Below, in pieces: positions 17,501-25,108 of a stretch of DNA of 64,000 bases; within the stretch, counting starts at the first letter, position 1; the number at the start of each line of letters is the position of its first letter. This DNA comes from JAVVHH01 sp965199585. GTDB lineage: Bacteria > Pseudomonadota > Alphaproteobacteria > Acetobacterales > Acetobacteraceae. Location of the stretch: NCBI GenBank assembly GCA_965199585.1, contig CBDASI010000002.1, positions 3,348,001 through 3,412,000 on the forward strand, in the 5' to 3' direction. Both the position numbers and the translations under genes were made by a program. Under the pieces are notes generated by a model, which did no database searches, was not told the origin of the DNA, and worked only from the letters and a program-made list of their open reading frames with translations.

Positions 17501-17683
17501 CGGCTGTCGCGCATCGACGCCGGCCATGCCTCCTGCGCGGTGACGCCGATCGACCGGAACAAGGTCGAGGAGATTGCCGAGGCCCTCGGCGGCACGCACG
17601 CGAAAGGCCGCGTGCTGATCCCGATCGCGCATCGCGACCCGGTCGTCCGCGCCCAGAAGCTCGCCGAGCTCCTGGGCGGCTGA
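14534..17683 (+). CDS. mfd: Mfd-type transcription-repair coupling translocase
   Basis: Known Mfd strips stalled RNA polymerase from DNA and recruits UvrA. From ATG 14534 the protein is 1049 residues. In order: a UvrB-like module (LPYDLVPPSPHAVGRRV, then DEPGEAALRGQVIDIFPSG), a CarD-like RNA-polymerase-interacting domain (GDTVVHVDHGVCRLTGL) near 412-465, a RecG-like motor with Walker A GDVGYGKTE (554-562) and DEEQ (653-656), TATPIPRTMQ, GRVGRGGRRG, and a C-terminal TRCF domain (IPQEYVPDENLRISLLRRM). It is about 100 residues shorter than typical alphaproteobacterial Mfd and more diverged, so it may be a second, paralogous copy. A TTG 45 bases upstream is an alternative start. Convergent with ilvC, 4 bases apart. 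Confidence 0.82.
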   Translation: MIPDRSDPALAYALLQQARHSGQLIAILRGAGRLDRIARLAAAFAGDVDVLVLPANDVLPYDLVPPSPHAVGRRVAALTRLATPATGPRLLLTSATASLQRVRPAEVWQAAELSIARGDRIDRAALRAALAVRAYHWDERVDEPGEAALRGQVIDIFPSGDVEPVRLHLEGDVIESITGIDPISQRSTAPRSDLKLRPATEFRIDADELPATTSLLEPDGRSQPVSQHLPRRLQSIFQAMPGAAIYREPDVPDRWRNVRDAIDDAYAAALKAGRVTGEIGELPPPDKLFLTVDDASAACAGAIDLAPADSTDLPAPHRVIDLIAAIDAAKADRVIIAAPGNVDSVAKSLRRRGVDAVAATGRPDMTPGSISVVEADPLSGLRAPGLLMLPIGPLLRPKASATLATSTDAPRVGDTVVHVDHGVCRLTGLRQVGDEDRLVLEFADRIELLIPPVIFDRVWRYGDTGSHLDRAGGTAWMKRRVKIEAELQNTAVQLQARIAARQVATAPTIRPDATRYAVVTRRFPHPLSNDQRAAIHAVLTDLASGHPTDRLLCGDVGYGKTEVAVRAAAAVAVAGHQVAVLAPTSVLARQHLAVFRARFAGTGLRVEGLIRTEDDADTRATRRAIAAGEIAIVVGTHGLVSTEFHNLGLTIIDEEQRFGEDDKAALGSLAPHVLAMTATPIPRTMQAALVGLREVSMLATPPLARQPIRTFVLSWDNIVVREALLRESRRKGQSFIVCPRISDIAPLQAELASLVPELTVSIAHGRLPPDALEAAIVDFAAGQGDILIATDIIEAGLDIPRANLMIVTHAERFGLAQLHQLRGRVGRGGRRGTAYLLTEPGTTLTDATQQRLVTMQQLSALGAGVEISAADLNLRGAGDLFGDRQAGHVRAVGTELYQHLLLEAVSMQRGDPPRRPAADLHVELSGRIPQEYVPDENLRISLLRRMFRLEDLPSLRQFIDEVQDRFGPPPPEVEALLEIQRLRLLAEIMRLSRIDAGHASCAVTPIDRNKVEEIAEALGGTHAKGRVLIPIAHRDPVVRAQKLAELLGG

Positions 17684-17687
17684 ACGC

Positions 17688-18707
17688 TTAGTTCTTGGCC
17701 TTGTCGACCAGCGCGTTCTTGGAGATCCACGGCATCATGCCGCGCAGCTTCTCGCCGACCTGCTCGATCGGGTGCTCGGCCAGGCGACGCCGGGTCGCCT
17801 TGAAGGAGGACTGGTTCACCTTGTTTTCCAGCATCCAGTCGCGGGCGAATTTGCCGGTCTGAATGTCGGACAGCACGCGCTTCATCTCGGCCTTCGTCTC
17901 GGACGTGATGATGCGCGGCCCGGTGACATACTCGCCATACTCGGCCGTGTTGCTGATCGAGTAGTTCATGTTGGCGATGCCGCCCTCATAGATGAGGTCG
18001 ACGATCAGCTTCACTTCGTGCAGGCACTCGAAGTAGGCCATCTCGGGCGCGTAGCCGGCCTCGACCAGCGTCTCGTAGCCGGCCTTGATCAGCTCGACCA
18101 AGCCGCCGCAGAGCACGACCTGCTCGCCGAACAGGTCGGTCTCACACTCTTCCTTGAACGTCGTCTCGATGATGCCGGCCTTGCCGCCGCCGATGGCGCT
18201 GGCATAGCTGAGCGCGATCTCGAGCGCGTTGCCGCTCGGGTTCTGGTCCACCGCCACGAGGCAGGGCACACCGCCGCCGCGCTGGTATTCCGAGCGCACC
18301 GTATGGCCCGGGCCCTTCGGCGCAATCATGAACACGTCAATGTCGGACCGAGGGTCGAGCAAGTTGAAGTGCACGTTGAGGCCGTGCGCGAACGCCAGCG
18401 CGGCGCCGGGCTTCATGTTGGCGTGCAGCTTCTCGCGATACAGGTCGCCCTGGCCCTCGTCCGGGGTCAGCACCATCACCACATCGGCCCACTTGGCGCA
18501 TTCGGCCGGGTCGGCGACCTTGAGCCCGGCGGCTTCCGCCTTGGCCACGCCGACCGAGCCGGCGCGCAGGCCGACCATCAGCTCCTTGGCGCCGCTATCC
18601 TTGAGGTTGTTGACGTGGGCATGGCCCTGGCTGCCATAGCCGATGACGGCAACCTTCTTGCCCTTGATGAGGCTGACGTCGGCGTCGCGATCGTAGTACA
18701 CGCGCAT
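17688..18707 (-). CDS. ilvC: Ketol-acid reductoisomerase
   Basis: Class I KARI of 339 residues; converts acetolactate to dihydroxyisovalerate (and the isoleucine equivalent) with NADPH and Mg2+. The Rossmann motif GYGSQGHAHVNNLKDSG is near the N-terminus, followed by VMVLTPDEGQ, FMIAPKGPGH, and the knotted C-terminal domain with FKEECETDLFGEQ and YEGGIANMNYSISNTAEYG, which carry the metal ligands. GGAGACAC precedes the ATG. Third gene of ilvB-ilvN-ilvC, all on the minus strand. Confidence 0.97.
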   Translation of the reverse strand: MRVYYDRDADVSLIKGKKVAVIGYGSQGHAHVNNLKDSGAKELMVGLRAGSVGVAKAEAAGLKVADPAECAKWADVVMVLTPDEGQGDLYREKLHANMKPGAALAFAHGLNVHFNLLDPRSDIDVFMIAPKGPGHTVRSEYQRGGGVPCLVAVDQNPSGNALEIALSYASAIGGGKAGIIETTFKEECETDLFGEQVVLCGGLVELIKAGYETLVEAGYAPEMAYFECLHEVKLIVDLIYEGGIANMNYSISNTAEYGEYVTGPRIITSETKAEMKRVLSDIQTGKFARDWMLENKVNQSSFKATRRRLAEHPIEQVGEKLRGMMPWISKNALVDKAKN

Positions 18708-18746
18708 GATTAGTGTCTCCTTGGTGTCGATTGGATGGCGGGCGCC

Positions 18747-19247
18747 TTAGAGGACCCGTTTGCCCCGTGCAATGGCGGCGACGCCGGTGCGGCTGACTTC
18801 GGCCAGGCCGAGCGGGTGCATCAGGGCGATGAAGGCGTCGAGCTTCTCGGTCGCCCCTGTCAGCTCGAAGACGAAGCTCTCCGTCGTCGCGTCGATGACC
18901 CGGGCGCGGAACGCGTCGGCCAGCCGCAATGCCTCGGCCCGCTCGGTGCCGCCGCTGACGACCTTGATCATCGCCAGTTCGCGCGCCAGGTGCGATCCCT
19001 CGAGCGTCAGGTCGGCCAGGCGATGCACCGGCACCAGCCGGCCGAGCTGCGCCTTGATCTGCTCGATGATCATATCGGTGCCGGTGGTCACCACATTGAT
19101 GCGGCTGCGCAACCCACTATCGTCGACCGGGGCGACGGTCAGGCTCTCGATGTTGTAGCCGCGCCCGGCAAACAGGCCGATGACACGGGCAAGGACGCCG
19201 GCCTCGTTCTCGACGAGGACGGAGATGGTAGCGGTTCGTTGTTGCAT
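18747..19247 (-). CDS. ilvN: Acetolactate synthase small (regulatory) subunit
   Basis: Regulatory partner of IlvB that confers valine feedback control. The 166 residues comprise an N-terminal ACT domain (TISVLVENEAGVLARVIGLFAGRGYNI) and the C-terminal ALS_ss domain (REL.MIKV, with AFRARVIDATTESFVFELTG). It lies 56 bases downstream of ilvB and 39 upstream of ilvC. Sometimes named ilvH. Confidence 0.95.
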   Translation of the reverse strand: MQQRTATISVLVENEAGVLARVIGLFAGRGYNIESLTVAPVDDSGLRSRINVVTTGTDMIIEQIKAQLGRLVPVHRLADLTLEGSHLARELAMIKVVSGGTERAEALRLADAFRARVIDATTESFVFELTGATEKLDAFIALMHPLGLAEVSRTGVAAIARGKRVL

Positions 19248-19303
19248 GTTCTCTGCTTATTGGCCCTCTGCCGAAGCAGAGGGCGCGGTGGAAGGACGGC
19301 CGG

Positions 19304-21151
19304 TTAGACCAGCATCATGCCTTCGTCGGTGATCGACGCGGTCCGGTCCTGATGTTCCGGCCCGAGGATCATCTCGTTGTGCGCCGCCCCGCTCGGAATC
19401 ATCGGGAATACGTTCTCCTTCGAGTCCACCGCGATGTCGGCGATCACCGGCTTGTCGATCGCGATCATCTCGTGGATCACCCGGTCCAAATCGTCCACCG
19501 ACGTCGCCCGCATCCCCACGCCATGGAACGCTTCGGCCAGCTTGACGAAATCCGGCAGCGCCTCCGAGTAGCTCTCCGAATACCGCCCGCCGTGCAGCAG
19601 CTCTTGCCACTGGCGGACCATGCCCATGTATTCGTTGTTGAGGATGAAAACCTTCACCGGCAGGCGATACTGCGCCAGCGTCGCCATCTCCTGAATGTTC
19701 ATCAGGATGCTCGCCTCACCGGCGATGTCGATCACCAGCGCGTCCGGGTGCGCGAGCTGCACGCCCATCGCCGCCGGCAGGCCGTAGCCCATCGTGCCGA
19801 GCCCGCCCGAGGTCATCCACCGGTTCGGCGCATCGAACTTGAAGTGCTGCGCCGCCCACATCTGGTGCTGGCCGACCTCGGTGGTGATGTAGGTGTCCTT
19901 CTTCAGCGCGCGGGTGATCTCATACAGACGCTGCACCGCATATTGCGGCTTGATGATCCCGCCGCGACCCATGTCCTGGGTAAACCTCAAGCTCTGGATC
20001 GACCGCCACTCATCGATCTGGCGCCACCAATTGGTGACTGCCTCGCGGTCGTTGGGCACGCTGCTCTCGGTCCAGGCCGCCAGCAGAGCCTCGATGGTCG
20101 CGCCGGCGTCACCGATGATCGGCACCTCGACGGCGACGTTCTTGTTGATGCTCGACGGGTCGATATCGCAATGGATCTTGCGGCTCTGCTGGCTGAACGC
20201 GTTCAACCGCCCGGTAACCCGGTCGTCGAACCGCGCGCCGATGTTGAGCAGCACGTCGCAGCCATGCATCGCCATGTTTGCTTCGTAGGTCCCGTGCATG
20301 CCCAACATGCCCAGGAACTGCGGATCGTTCGCCGGATACGCGCCGAGCCCCATCAGCGTCGAGGTGCACGGCATGCCGGTGGCCCGCACCAGCTTGATGA
20401 GCGCCTCGGCCGCCTGCGGTCCGGCGTTAATGACGCCGCCGCCGGTGTAGATCATCGGCCGCTTGGCGCCGCGCAGCAGCGTGACCGCCTCGGCGATGCG
20501 CGCCGGGTCGGGCGCGGTGACCGGACGGTAGGAGCGGTGGCCATGCTCGCTCGGCGGCTGATACGGTGCCGGCGCGATCAGGATATCTTTCGGTAGGTCA
20601 ACCACCACTGGGCCGGGCCGGCCGCTGCGGGCGACGTAGAACGCCTCGTGCACGATGCGGGCGAGATCCTCGCTGCGCTTGACCAGATAGTTGTGCTTGG
20701 TCGCCGGCCGGGTGATGCCCGTCGTGTCGGCTTCCTGGAAGGCGTCGTTGCCGATCAGATGCGTCGGCACCTGCCCGGTCAGGCACACGACCGGGATGCT
20801 GTCCATCAACGCATCGACCAGCCCGGTTACAGCATTAGTTGCGCCGGGCCCGCTGGTCACCAGCACGCAACCGACCTTGCCGGTGCTGCGCGCATAGCCC
20901 TCGGCGGCATGCACCGCGGCCTGCTCGTGACGCACCAGGATGTGGCGGATGCTGTTCTGCTGGAAGATCGCGTCGTAGATCGGCAGCACTGCACCGCCCG
21001 GGTAGCCGAAGATCAGCTCCACGCCCTGCTCGCGCAAGGCGCGCAACAGGACCTCGGCACCGTTGTGACCCGTCGGCTCAGTTTTGAGCATGGTCTGGTG
21101 GGTGCCGATCTGGTCGGTGGCGGTCAGCGGGCTCTTGAGGGTTTGGCTCAT
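19304..21151 (-). CDS. ilvB: Acetolactate synthase large (catalytic) subunit
   Basis: Thiamine-diphosphate enzyme condensing pyruvate units, the first common step of branched-chain amino acid synthesis. From ATG 21151 it is 615 residues: catalytic Glu76 in VRHEQAAVHAAEGYAR, GPGATNAVTGL, the FAD-binding middle domain with GARFDDRVTG, and the ThDP motif DIAGEASILMNIQE followed by ILNNEYMGMVRQWQE. An ATG further upstream is in frame but would run into miaA and lacks conservation. No attenuator or leader peptide is visible in the 34 bases before it, so it may be read from the miaA promoter. Confidence 0.95.
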   Translation of the reverse strand: MSQTLKSPLTATDQIGTHQTMLKTEPTGHNGAEVLLRALREQGVELIFGYPGGAVLPIYDAIFQQNSIRHILVRHEQAAVHAAEGYARSTGKVGCVLVTSGPGATNAVTGLVDALMDSIPVVCLTGQVPTHLIGNDAFQEADTTGITRPATKHNYLVKRSEDLARIVHEAFYVARSGRPGPVVVDLPKDILIAPAPYQPPSEHGHRSYRPVTAPDPARIAEAVTLLRGAKRPMIYTGGGVINAGPQAAEALIKLVRATGMPCTSTLMGLGAYPANDPQFLGMLGMHGTYEANMAMHGCDVLLNIGARFDDRVTGRLNAFSQQSRKIHCDIDPSSINKNVAVEVPIIGDAGATIEALLAAWTESSVPNDREAVTNWWRQIDEWRSIQSLRFTQDMGRGGIIKPQYAVQRLYEITRALKKDTYITTEVGQHQMWAAQHFKFDAPNRWMTSGGLGTMGYGLPAAMGVQLAHPDALVIDIAGEASILMNIQEMATLAQYRLPVKVFILNNEYMGMVRQWQELLHGGRYSESYSEALPDFVKLAEAFHGVGMRATSVDDLDRVIHEMIAIDKPVIADIAVDSKENVFPMIPSGAAHNEMILGPEHQDRTASITDEGMMLV

Positions 21152-21185
21152 GGTGCGGCTGATGTGACAGCCAGGGCGAGCCACG

Positions 21186-22124
21186 TCAATCCCCGTGTAT
21201 AATGAAACCGCTGATCTCCTGAACCAGACTTTCTGATTGTTGCTTATCACCCACCCAAGCGGACATAAACGTACGTTTCATGGCTGGGTCGCCCAATTCG
21301 CGGTTCCGGAACCATGTTGCCTGGCGCTTGACGTATCGCATCGACGCCGCGACCGCCTGCAACCGTGCCTCGGCCAATCCCGCCTGCCCCCGCACCACCG
21401 CGCTCAACTCCGGCACGCCGAGCGCCCGCAGCGCGGGACACGCCGGGTCCAACTCAAGCGCGCACAGCGCCGCGACCTCGTCGAGCGCTCCGGCAGCGAG
21501 CATGGCGTCGAACCGCCCCGCGACCGATACCCGCAGATCGTCTCGCGGCGGATCCAGCACGATCGACCGGAATGCGTATGGCACGGCCGCGCCCTCGGTC
21601 CGCTGCCACGCCGCAAGCCCGCGCCCGGTGCTACGCCATACCTCCCATGCCCGGGCCAGCCGCTGCGGATCGCTCGGCCGCAGCCCGGCCGCTGTTTCCG
21701 GATCGACCGCGGCCAGCCGCGCATGCATCGTTGCCGGCCCCTCGGCGGCGACCAGGGCGCGCGCCTCCGCCCGATGCGCCGGGTCCGGCTCAGGGATGTC
21801 GGCCAGGCCGCCGGTCAGCGACTGCAGATACAGCCCGGTGCCGCCGCATAGGATCGGCAACGCCGCCGCCTCCATCGCCGCCAGCGCCTCGCGCCGCCAC
21901 CAGGCGACGCTGCCGGGCGTGGCGGCCGGGCGGATGCCGTAGAGAAGATGCGGCACGCCGGCGCGATCCCGCGCGCTCGGCTGCGCGGTGACGATCGGGA
22001 TCTCGCGATACACCTGCATGCTGTCGGCGTTGATCACCGTGCCGCCGAGTCGCTCGGCTAGTGTCAGCGCCAGCGCCGACTTCCCGCTCGCGGTCGGCCC
22101 GGCGATGATCAACGCTTGCCGCAA
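21186..22124 (-). CDS. miaA: tRNA dimethylallyltransferase
   Basis: Adds a dimethylallyl group to A37 of tRNAs that read UNN codons. The 312 residues start with a P-loop GPTASGKS (9-16) and contain INADSMQVYREI, GGTGLYLQSL and the C-terminal YVKRQATWFRNRE tail typical of MiaA. It is divergent from serB, 28 bases away, and 34 bases upstream of ilvB on the same strand. Confidence 0.95.
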   Translation of the reverse strand: MRQALIIAGPTASGKSALALTLAERLGGTVINADSMQVYREIPIVTAQPSARDRAGVPHLLYGIRPAATPGSVAWWRREALAAMEAAALPILCGGTGLYLQSLTGGLADIPEPDPAHRAEARALVAAEGPATMHARLAAVDPETAAGLRPSDPQRLARAWEVWRSTGRGLAAWQRTEGAAVPYAFRSIVLDPPRDDLRVSVAGRFDAMLAAGALDEVAALCALELDPACPALRALGVPELSAVVRGQAGLAEARLQAVAASMRYVKRQATWFRNRELGDPAMKRTFMSAWVGDKQQSESLVQEISGFIIHGD

Positions 22125-22152
22125 TCCGCCCTCCCTGCCATGTGCGCGGCCA

Positions 22153-23019
22153 ATGTCGTTCTACCTCACGCTGATCGCCTCGCCCGGCCAACTCGACCCG
22201 GCCTGGGTCGCCCGCGCCGCCGCCGCCGCGAAGGCCGACGGCACCGTGACGCTCTCACCCGGCGAGGCCGTCGACCTCCCCTGCCCCGCCGCGCCCGACC
22301 CGGGCGCCCTACGCGCCGCAATCGGCGACGCACCGGTCGACACGGTCGTGACACCGGCCGGCAACCGGCGCAAGCGCCTGCTGATCGCCGACATGGACAG
22401 CACCATCGTCATCGGCGAGACGCTGGACGAAGTGGCACACTTCGCCGGCGTCGGCGACCGCGTCGCCGCCATCACGGCGCGCGCCATGGCCGGCGAGATC
22501 GACTTCAAGGGCGCCCTGCGCGACCGCGTCGCCCTACTCGAGGGACTCGACCTGGCCACCCTAGAGCGGACATGGGCCGCAACCCGGTTGATGCCGGGCG
22601 CCAGCGAGCTGGTCGCCACCATGCGCGCCCATGGCGCCATGACGGCGCTGGTCTCGGGCGGCTTCACCTTCTTCACCGCCCGCGTCGCCGCTGCTCTGGG
22701 CTTCGACGAGCACCGCGCCAACGCGCTACTCGACGACGGTGCCAGGCTGCTCGGCCGGGTACAGGAACCCATCCTCGACCGCACTTCCAAGCTGGAGAGC
22801 CTGCAGGAGCTGGCCACGACCCATGGCCTGACCCTCGACGACTGTCTCGCCGTCGGTGACGGCGCCAACGATCTCGACATGATCCGCGCCGCCGGCCTGG
22901 GCGTCGCCTATCATGCCAAGCCGATCGTCGCCGACGTCGCCCGGGCACGCATCGACCACGCCTCCCTGCGCGCGCTGCTGTTCATCCAGGGCTACCGGGC
23001 CGACGAAATCTCCGGCTGA
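22153..23019 (+). CDS. serB: Phosphoserine phosphatase SerB
   Basis: Last step of serine synthesis. HAD-family hydrolase of 288 residues from ATG 22153. The N-terminal 70 residues are a degenerate ACT-like domain. The catalytic DMDSTIV (nucleophile D80, acid D82) is followed by VSGGFTFF (motif II), a conserved Lys in LDRTSKLESL and motif III VGDGANDLDMI. Its stop overlaps the ATG of the next small gene (TGATG-type junction), so at least one membrane miniprotein appears to be co-translated. Confidence 0.95.
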   Translation: MSFYLTLIASPGQLDPAWVARAAAAAKADGTVTLSPGEAVDLPCPAAPDPGALRAAIGDAPVDTVVTPAGNRRKRLLIADMDSTIVIGETLDEVAHFAGVGDRVAAITARAMAGEIDFKGALRDRVALLEGLDLATLERTWAATRLMPGASELVATMRAHGAMTALVSGGFTFFTARVAAALGFDEHRANALLDDGARLLGRVQEPILDRTSKLESLQELATTHGLTLDDCLAVGDGANDLDMIRAAGLGVAYHAKPIVADVARARIDHASLRALLFIQGYRADEISG

Positions 23020-23249
23020 TGTCCAAGCTGATCGACAATGAGAGGGTCAAGCTACTTGCGACCGGGCTGAACAACCTCGGGATCGCCACCATCGTCGCCG
23101 GGACCATCGGGCCGTTGATCGCGCGCAGTTACGGCGCGGCGACGGCCAGCGGCTTCGTGTTGCACGCGGTCCTTGCCCTACTATATCTTCTGACTGGGGC
23201 CTCGCTCATGACATTCGCGCGGTTCGTGCTCAGGGAGTTGGTCGAATGA
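23019..23249 (+). CDS. Small two-helix membrane protein (76 aa)
   Basis: A 76-residue ORF directly coupled to serB. Two hydrophobic helices (about 15-36 and 44-68) joined by a short Ser/Tyr/Gly loop, with a charged N-terminus (SKLIDNERVK) and a C-terminal Arg-Glu-Leu-Val-Glu. No known domain recognised. It shares ATGA with the following 32-codon ORF. The overlaps at both ends argue that it is a real gene. Confidence 0.65.
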   Translation: MSKLIDNERVKLLATGLNNLGIATIVAGTIGPLIARSYGAATASGFVLHAVLALLYLLTGASLMTFARFVLRELVE

Positions 23250-23344
23250 CGTTTGACGAGTTCCTCCTCTGGCTGATCCCTCCCGTGCTGCTGATCACAG
23301 GCGGCGCTCTCGTGACCTTCTGGCCGCGGCGGCGGTCTCGATAA
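23246..23344 (+). CDS. Membrane miniprotein (32 aa)
   Basis: Starts at ATG 23246 overlapping the stop of the previous gene (ATGA) and ends TAA at 23342-23344. It encodes one hydrophobic helix (LLWLIPPVLLITGGALVTFW) flanked by Asp-Glu on the N-side and a cluster of Arg on the C-side, the charge pattern of a single-pass membrane peptide. The following 64 bases hold no gene. The function is unknown; support is the coupling and the residue pattern only. Confidence 0.45.
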   Translation: MTFDEFLLWLIPPVLLITGGALVTFWPRRRSR

Positions 23345-23408
23345 CCGTCATCATCAGGAGCCGGACCGGACTGGCGTAACCCGCTCCAGGCGCATACGTC
23401 ACCGTCGC

Positions 23409-24428
23409 ATGATCAAGACCACGGCAGACCTCGTAGCAGCTGGCCTTCTCCATTACGAGGCCCGCGACACCCTTGATGCGGTTGCGACGCGCTATGCCAT
23501 CGCGATCACCCCGGCCATCCAGGCACTGATCGAACGCGCCGACGACCCGATCGGCCTGCAGTTCGTCCCCGACCCGGCCGAGCTCGACCATCTCCCGCAC
23601 GAACTCGCCGACCCCATCGGCGACGCGGCGCACAGCCCGGTCCCCGGTCTCGTGCACCGCTATCCCGACCGCGTGCTGCTCAAGCCCGTCCTGGTCTGTC
23701 CGGTCTATTGTCGCTTCTGCTTCCGCCGCGAGCATGTCGGCCCTGGCAGTGGCGCGATGTCGCCGGCCGAGCTCGACGCCGCCATCGCCTACGTCGCCGC
23801 CCGCCCCGCCATCCGCGAGGTGATCCTCACCGGCGGCGATCCGCTCATGATGGCGCCCCGCCGCCTCGGCGACCTGCTCGACCGGCTGCAGGCCATCCCG
23901 CATGTCGAGCTGCTGCGGCTCCACTCCCGCGTCCCCGTCACCGACCCGGCCCGCATCACCCCTGCCCTACTCGCCGCGCTCGATCGAGACACCCCAATCT
24001 GGCTTGCTGTCCACGCCAACCACGCCCGCGAGTTCAGCCCCGCCGCGGCGCTTGCCCTGCGCGCACTGCACGCCGCCGGCGTTTCCCTCCTCGGCCAGAG
24101 CGTGCTGCTCCGCGGCGTCAACGACAGCGCGGCCGCGCTCGAGGACCTGTTCCGCGCCATGCTCCGCACCCGCGTGAAGCCCTACTACCTGCACCAACTC
24201 GACCCGGCGCCCGGCACCGCGCGCTTCCACGTCCCCATCGCCGAAGGCCGCCGCCTGCTCGAGGCGTTGCGCGGCCGGGTCACGGGCATGGCCTGGCCGA
24301 CCTATGTGCTGGACATCGCGGGCGGCCATGGCAAGGTGCCGATCGGGCCGGACTACCTGGCCGGCGGAACCGTCCGCGATCCCTGGGGCGGTTCGCACGC
24401 GCTTGCCGGGTCACAATCGGCGGGATAA
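23409..24428 (+). CDS. epmB: EF-P beta-lysylation protein EpmB / lysine 2,3-aminomutase family
   Basis: Radical-SAM, PLP-dependent aminomutase. The 339 residues show the cluster motif C97-x3-C101-x2-C104 (CPVYCRFC), the LTGGDPL and HSRVPVTDPAR segments and a late Lys in GGHGKVPIG for PLP. Short members next to efp convert lysine to beta-lysine for attachment to EF-P; true catabolic KamA is usually longer. The next gene is efp, 56 bases downstream, which supports EpmB. The ligase EpmA is not in this window. Confidence 0.88.
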   Translation: MIKTTADLVAAGLLHYEARDTLDAVATRYAIAITPAIQALIERADDPIGLQFVPDPAELDHLPHELADPIGDAAHSPVPGLVHRYPDRVLLKPVLVCPVYCRFCFRREHVGPGSGAMSPAELDAAIAYVAARPAIREVILTGGDPLMMAPRRLGDLLDRLQAIPHVELLRLHSRVPVTDPARITPALLAALDRDTPIWLAVHANHAREFSPAAALALRALHAAGVSLLGQSVLLRGVNDSAAALEDLFRAMLRTRVKPYYLHQLDPAPGTARFHVPIAEGRRLLEALRGRVTGMAWPTYVLDIAGGHGKVPIGPDYLAGGTVRDPWGGSHALAGSQSAG

Positions 24429-24484
24429 AAGCCCGTCCTCCCCCGCAGCCTCGGTGGCGGCGACATCAAGATTAGGCTCTTTCC

Positions 24485-25051
24485 ATGAAGCAGCAGGCCA
24501 ACCTCATCCGCGCCGGTCATGTGCTCGACCACGGCGGCCGCCGCTGGACCGTGCTGAAGCAGCAGATCATCACCCCCGGCAAGGGCGGCGCGTTCATCCA
24601 GGTCGAGATGCGCGACCTCAAGACCGGCAACAAGACCAACGAGCGCTGGCGCACCGCCGACAGCGTCGAGCGGCTGCAGACGTCGGAAAAGGAATACACC
24701 TACTCCTACACCGAGGGCGACAACATCGTCCTGATGGACCCGGAGAGCTTCGAGCAGACCCACATCCCGATGGATCTGCTGGGCGACCTCGCGCCGTTCC
24801 TGCAGGACAATATGAAGGTCACGGTCGACCTCGTCGAAGCCGATCCGGTCGGCATCCGTCTACCATCCACCGTCATTCTCGAAGTCGTCGAGGCAGATCC
24901 GGTGGTCAAGGGTCAGACGGCGACCAGCTCTTACAAGCCGGCCAAGCTCAGCAACGGCGTCAAGACGCAGGTGCCGCCCTTCGTCGAAGCCGGCGAGCGC
25001 ATCGTCGTCCGCACCGAAGACGCCACCTACGTCGAACGCGCCAAGGGCTAA
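24485..25051 (+). CDS. efp: Translation elongation factor P
   Basis: Rescues ribosomes stalled on polyproline. The 188 residues comprise the KOW-like N-terminal domain and two OB domains. The loop that reaches the peptidyl transferase centre reads ITPGKGGAF, with Lys33 at the position that is beta-lysylated in E. coli, consistent with epmB just upstream. Several proline-rich proteins lie nearby in this window (for example 11997-12152 and 25960-26640). Confidence 0.95.
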   Translation: MKQQANLIRAGHVLDHGGRRWTVLKQQIITPGKGGAFIQVEMRDLKTGNKTNERWRTADSVERLQTSEKEYTYSYTEGDNIVLMDPESFEQTHIPMDLLGDLAPFLQDNMKVTVDLVEADPVGIRLPSTVILEVVEADPVVKGQTATSSYKPAKLSNGVKTQVPPFVEAGERIVVRTEDATYVERAKG

Positions 25052-25069
25052 CCCGACATCGCGTCTACT

Positions 25070-25091
25070 CCCTCTCCCGGGGGGGAGAGGG
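25070..25091. repeat. Intergenic hairpin between efp and suhB
   Basis: CCCTCTCCC (25070-25078) and GGGAGAGGG (25083-25091) form a perfect 9-bp stem with a GGGG loop. No T-tract follows, and a ribosome site (AAAGGAAT) for suhB comes next, so it may be a processing or weak termination structure rather than a standard terminator. Confidence 0.5.
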
Positions 25092-25108
25092 CTTCAAAGG
25101 AATACCGA

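Noticed and set aside
25070..25091. Rho-independent terminator after efp
   Set aside because: The stem is strong but no T-run follows and suhB's ribosome site is directly downstream; listed only as a hairpin. The same applies to 59670-59695.
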